Part shown: one piece after another, positions 62,740 to 64,000 of the stretch | Numbering within the stretch: the stretch's first letter is position 1 | How the letters are laid out: every line of letters starts with the position of its first letter | From: Lethocerus indicus | Lineage: Eukaryota; Arthropoda; Insecta; Hemiptera; Belostomatidae | Direction of reading: 5' to 3' | DNA: 64,000 nucleotides | Assembly (NCBI GenBank): GCA_019843655.1 | Contig: JACDQD010000104.1 | Location: 6,944,001 to 7,008,000, forward strand | Made by a program: the position numbers and the translations under genes | Notes under the pieces: generated by a model | What the model was told of the DNA's origin: nothing | The model's database searches: none | The model's input: the letters and a program-made list of their open reading frames with translations, nothing else

Positions 62740-62845
62740 AATGAGCCGCAGGTGCAGCGCCGTGTTAACCGAGTAATAGACTAGGCCCGCCTTACCGTAC
62801 GGCTGTGCGGGTCAAGTATCGGTAGCGCCGTATTGATACAACATT
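62740..62845 (+). repeat. Hairpin repeat family, rearranged copy at 62.8 kb
   Basis: Two partial tails in tandem: GCAGCGCCGTGTTAACCGAG, then GTGCGGGTCAAGTATCGGTA with AGCGCCGTATTGAT. No clean left arm is present. Confidence 0.45.
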
Positions 62846-63000
62846 GCGGGGACGCTTGGAGGAATTAATTTTAAAGTAATTTACGTAAATTAAAAATAAT
62901 AAAATTAACGTATTACTCCCACGTCCTTTTCCTATAGTACGTAGATATACTACGTGCCTAGATCCAATCGATCCGGCCAATAATTGAGACGAACCTAACA

Positions 63001-63195
63001 CACGTGTGCGGCACTTTCGCACAACCCCGCTCCGATTACATGTTTGTTACAGTCATCGGTTTCGCAATTACACCCGTGTACGATTGGGCCACGTGATTCG
63101 GTCGCATAACTCTCGTGTATATTTCTCGGAACGTCCGAATCGTCGGAAGTCACGAGCCGAACTGAATTAACACGTGGGCGTTACTGGGTCACGTG
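63001..63195. promoter_or_regulatory. Cluster of CACGTG E-boxes
   Basis: Perfect CACGTG hexamers occur at 63001-63006, 63090-63095, 63171-63176 and 63190-63195, with a fifth at 63431-63436. They lie 1.4 kb upstream of the Syt12 transmembrane exon, in CpG-rich DNA. CACGTG is bound by bHLH factors such as CLOCK/CYCLE or MITF-type proteins. Regulatory action is inferred from density only. Confidence 0.35.
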
Positions 63196-64000
63196 TCAGC
63201 ACGATTCCACCTTCACACGTCAGTACAATGGAAACGGAGAAGCGCCCGAATTAACCTCCATGTTCCTGTCGTGTTCTATAACCGAATTATTAATTTTATT
63301 ATTTAATGATTTTAATTTATAATCAAGGCGATGTGAAAGGAGGGACGTTTAATGGCCCCACAAGAATATTATAGACCGGAATTTAATGAAATACAACAAA
63401 AGGCCTTTCATTGTATCCCCCACTGCGCTGCACGTGTACAGGAAGTTTCTTGATGATTGCCAACTTATGAAATCTATTAAGAAGATTGAAATTTTACTGA
63501 CCATGAACCAAGTTTTCCAAATTATAGCGTATGAGCAGGACGTCCCCTTAAGGTGGGCTTACGTGAACAAGTATTAAGTATGTGACATACACAGGACTAG
63601 AATTCTAAATGTCTTCTCGTGACTACAACTTAAAGGACGCTTTATCCTTCGTTTCCAAGCTCCCTGACTCCCTACAGTGGAGGCACTGTAGACGTTGGTC
63701 GAAACCATTCATCAAAACCGTAAGGATCTTGACATATATTATATATTTGTTCTTAGGGACTAACCCCAAAGAATGTATTATTAATGTACTACATGCAGTA
63801 ATCTTAACAATAATAAATCGGAATAGATCTAGGAATTTTCTGAATCTGAGAAATTCTTTGTATTTATTGGACGCAATTTCGTTTTCCGCGATATACGCAA
63901 TATTCTCATCTTATATCTGTATATTTTAATTTATTATTGACAGAAGATTTTGCTCTCTTCGGTTCGGCGCATTCACAACAATAATCAGATCAGAGGAATT

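Larger units (their letters stand above)
61622..64000. other. Upstream intron or 5' flank of Syt12
   Basis: CpG-rich DNA with no supported exon. The open frames on the plus strand near 63386-63577 and 63609-63929 show no recognisable domain. The stretch contains an imperfect direct duplication, a degenerate hairpin repeat and a cluster of E-boxes, listed separately. Confidence 0.5.

Noticed and set aside
63609..63929. 106-codon plus-strand frame near the right edge
   Set aside because: Hydrophobic patches reflect AT-rich codons; no known motif.
1..64000. tRNA, rRNA, CRISPR, prokaryotic operons and intact transposases
   Set aside because: None seen by eye; no B-box-like pairings in a cloverleaf arrangement and no regular spacer arrays. 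Weak or diverged copies cannot be excluded without a search.

Overview
The window looks like nuclear DNA from an insect, or at least an arthropod. It is AT-rich, its genes are split by introns with GT-AG (and apparently a few GC-AG) boundaries, TA microsatellites are common, and the two recognisable proteins have insect-like sequences. The species cannot be named from the sequence. All supported genes lie on the minus strand, so transcription runs from high to low coordinates.

Layout from left to right. At 508-572 there is one possible first coding exon of a further gene that would continue off the left edge. At 1490-3851 (perhaps 5076) there is a five- or six-exon gene of unknown function, rich in Tyr, Pro and Lys. 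At 5167-10075 there is a complete seven-exon gene for dolichyl-phosphate beta-glucosyltransferase (ALG5). Its phases close perfectly to 333 codons including the stop. From 14944 to 61621 there is one very large gene for synaptotagmin-12. Eight 3' exons at 14944-18399 encode the linker and both C2 domains, and a transmembrane exon with the start codon lies at 61524-61621. The two are separated by about 43 kb of intron, in which at least one more coding exon must exist because the splice phases do not match. The best candidate is at 33557-33743, with a weaker one at 54396-54663.

Composition changes sharply. From 1 to about 17.5 kb the DNA is AT-rich and poor in CpG, as expected for gene bodies methylated in the germline. 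From about 17.5 kb onward it is richer in GC and CpG. The exception is a CpG-poor AT-rich island at about 46.1-48.2 kb inside the giant intron.

The giant intron carries the most unusual material. First, there is a dispersed family of about 80-bp hairpin repeats (roughly ten copies in both orientations). The stem reads GATACTGYCCGCA against TGCGGGCGTAGTATC, with a conserved two-base bulge. Second, a retroelement-like family contains a hammerhead-ribozyme-like core (CTGAAGA, short GGC/GCC stem, GAAA, ACCGGTC). One locus has 86-bp perfectly identical inverted arms and another is bounded by 15-bp direct repeats. There are also divergent tandem arrays, nested palindromes, a cluster of CACGTG E-boxes, and several microsatellites. 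No rRNA, tRNA, CRISPR array, bacterial gene or intact transposase/reverse transcriptase ORF was seen.
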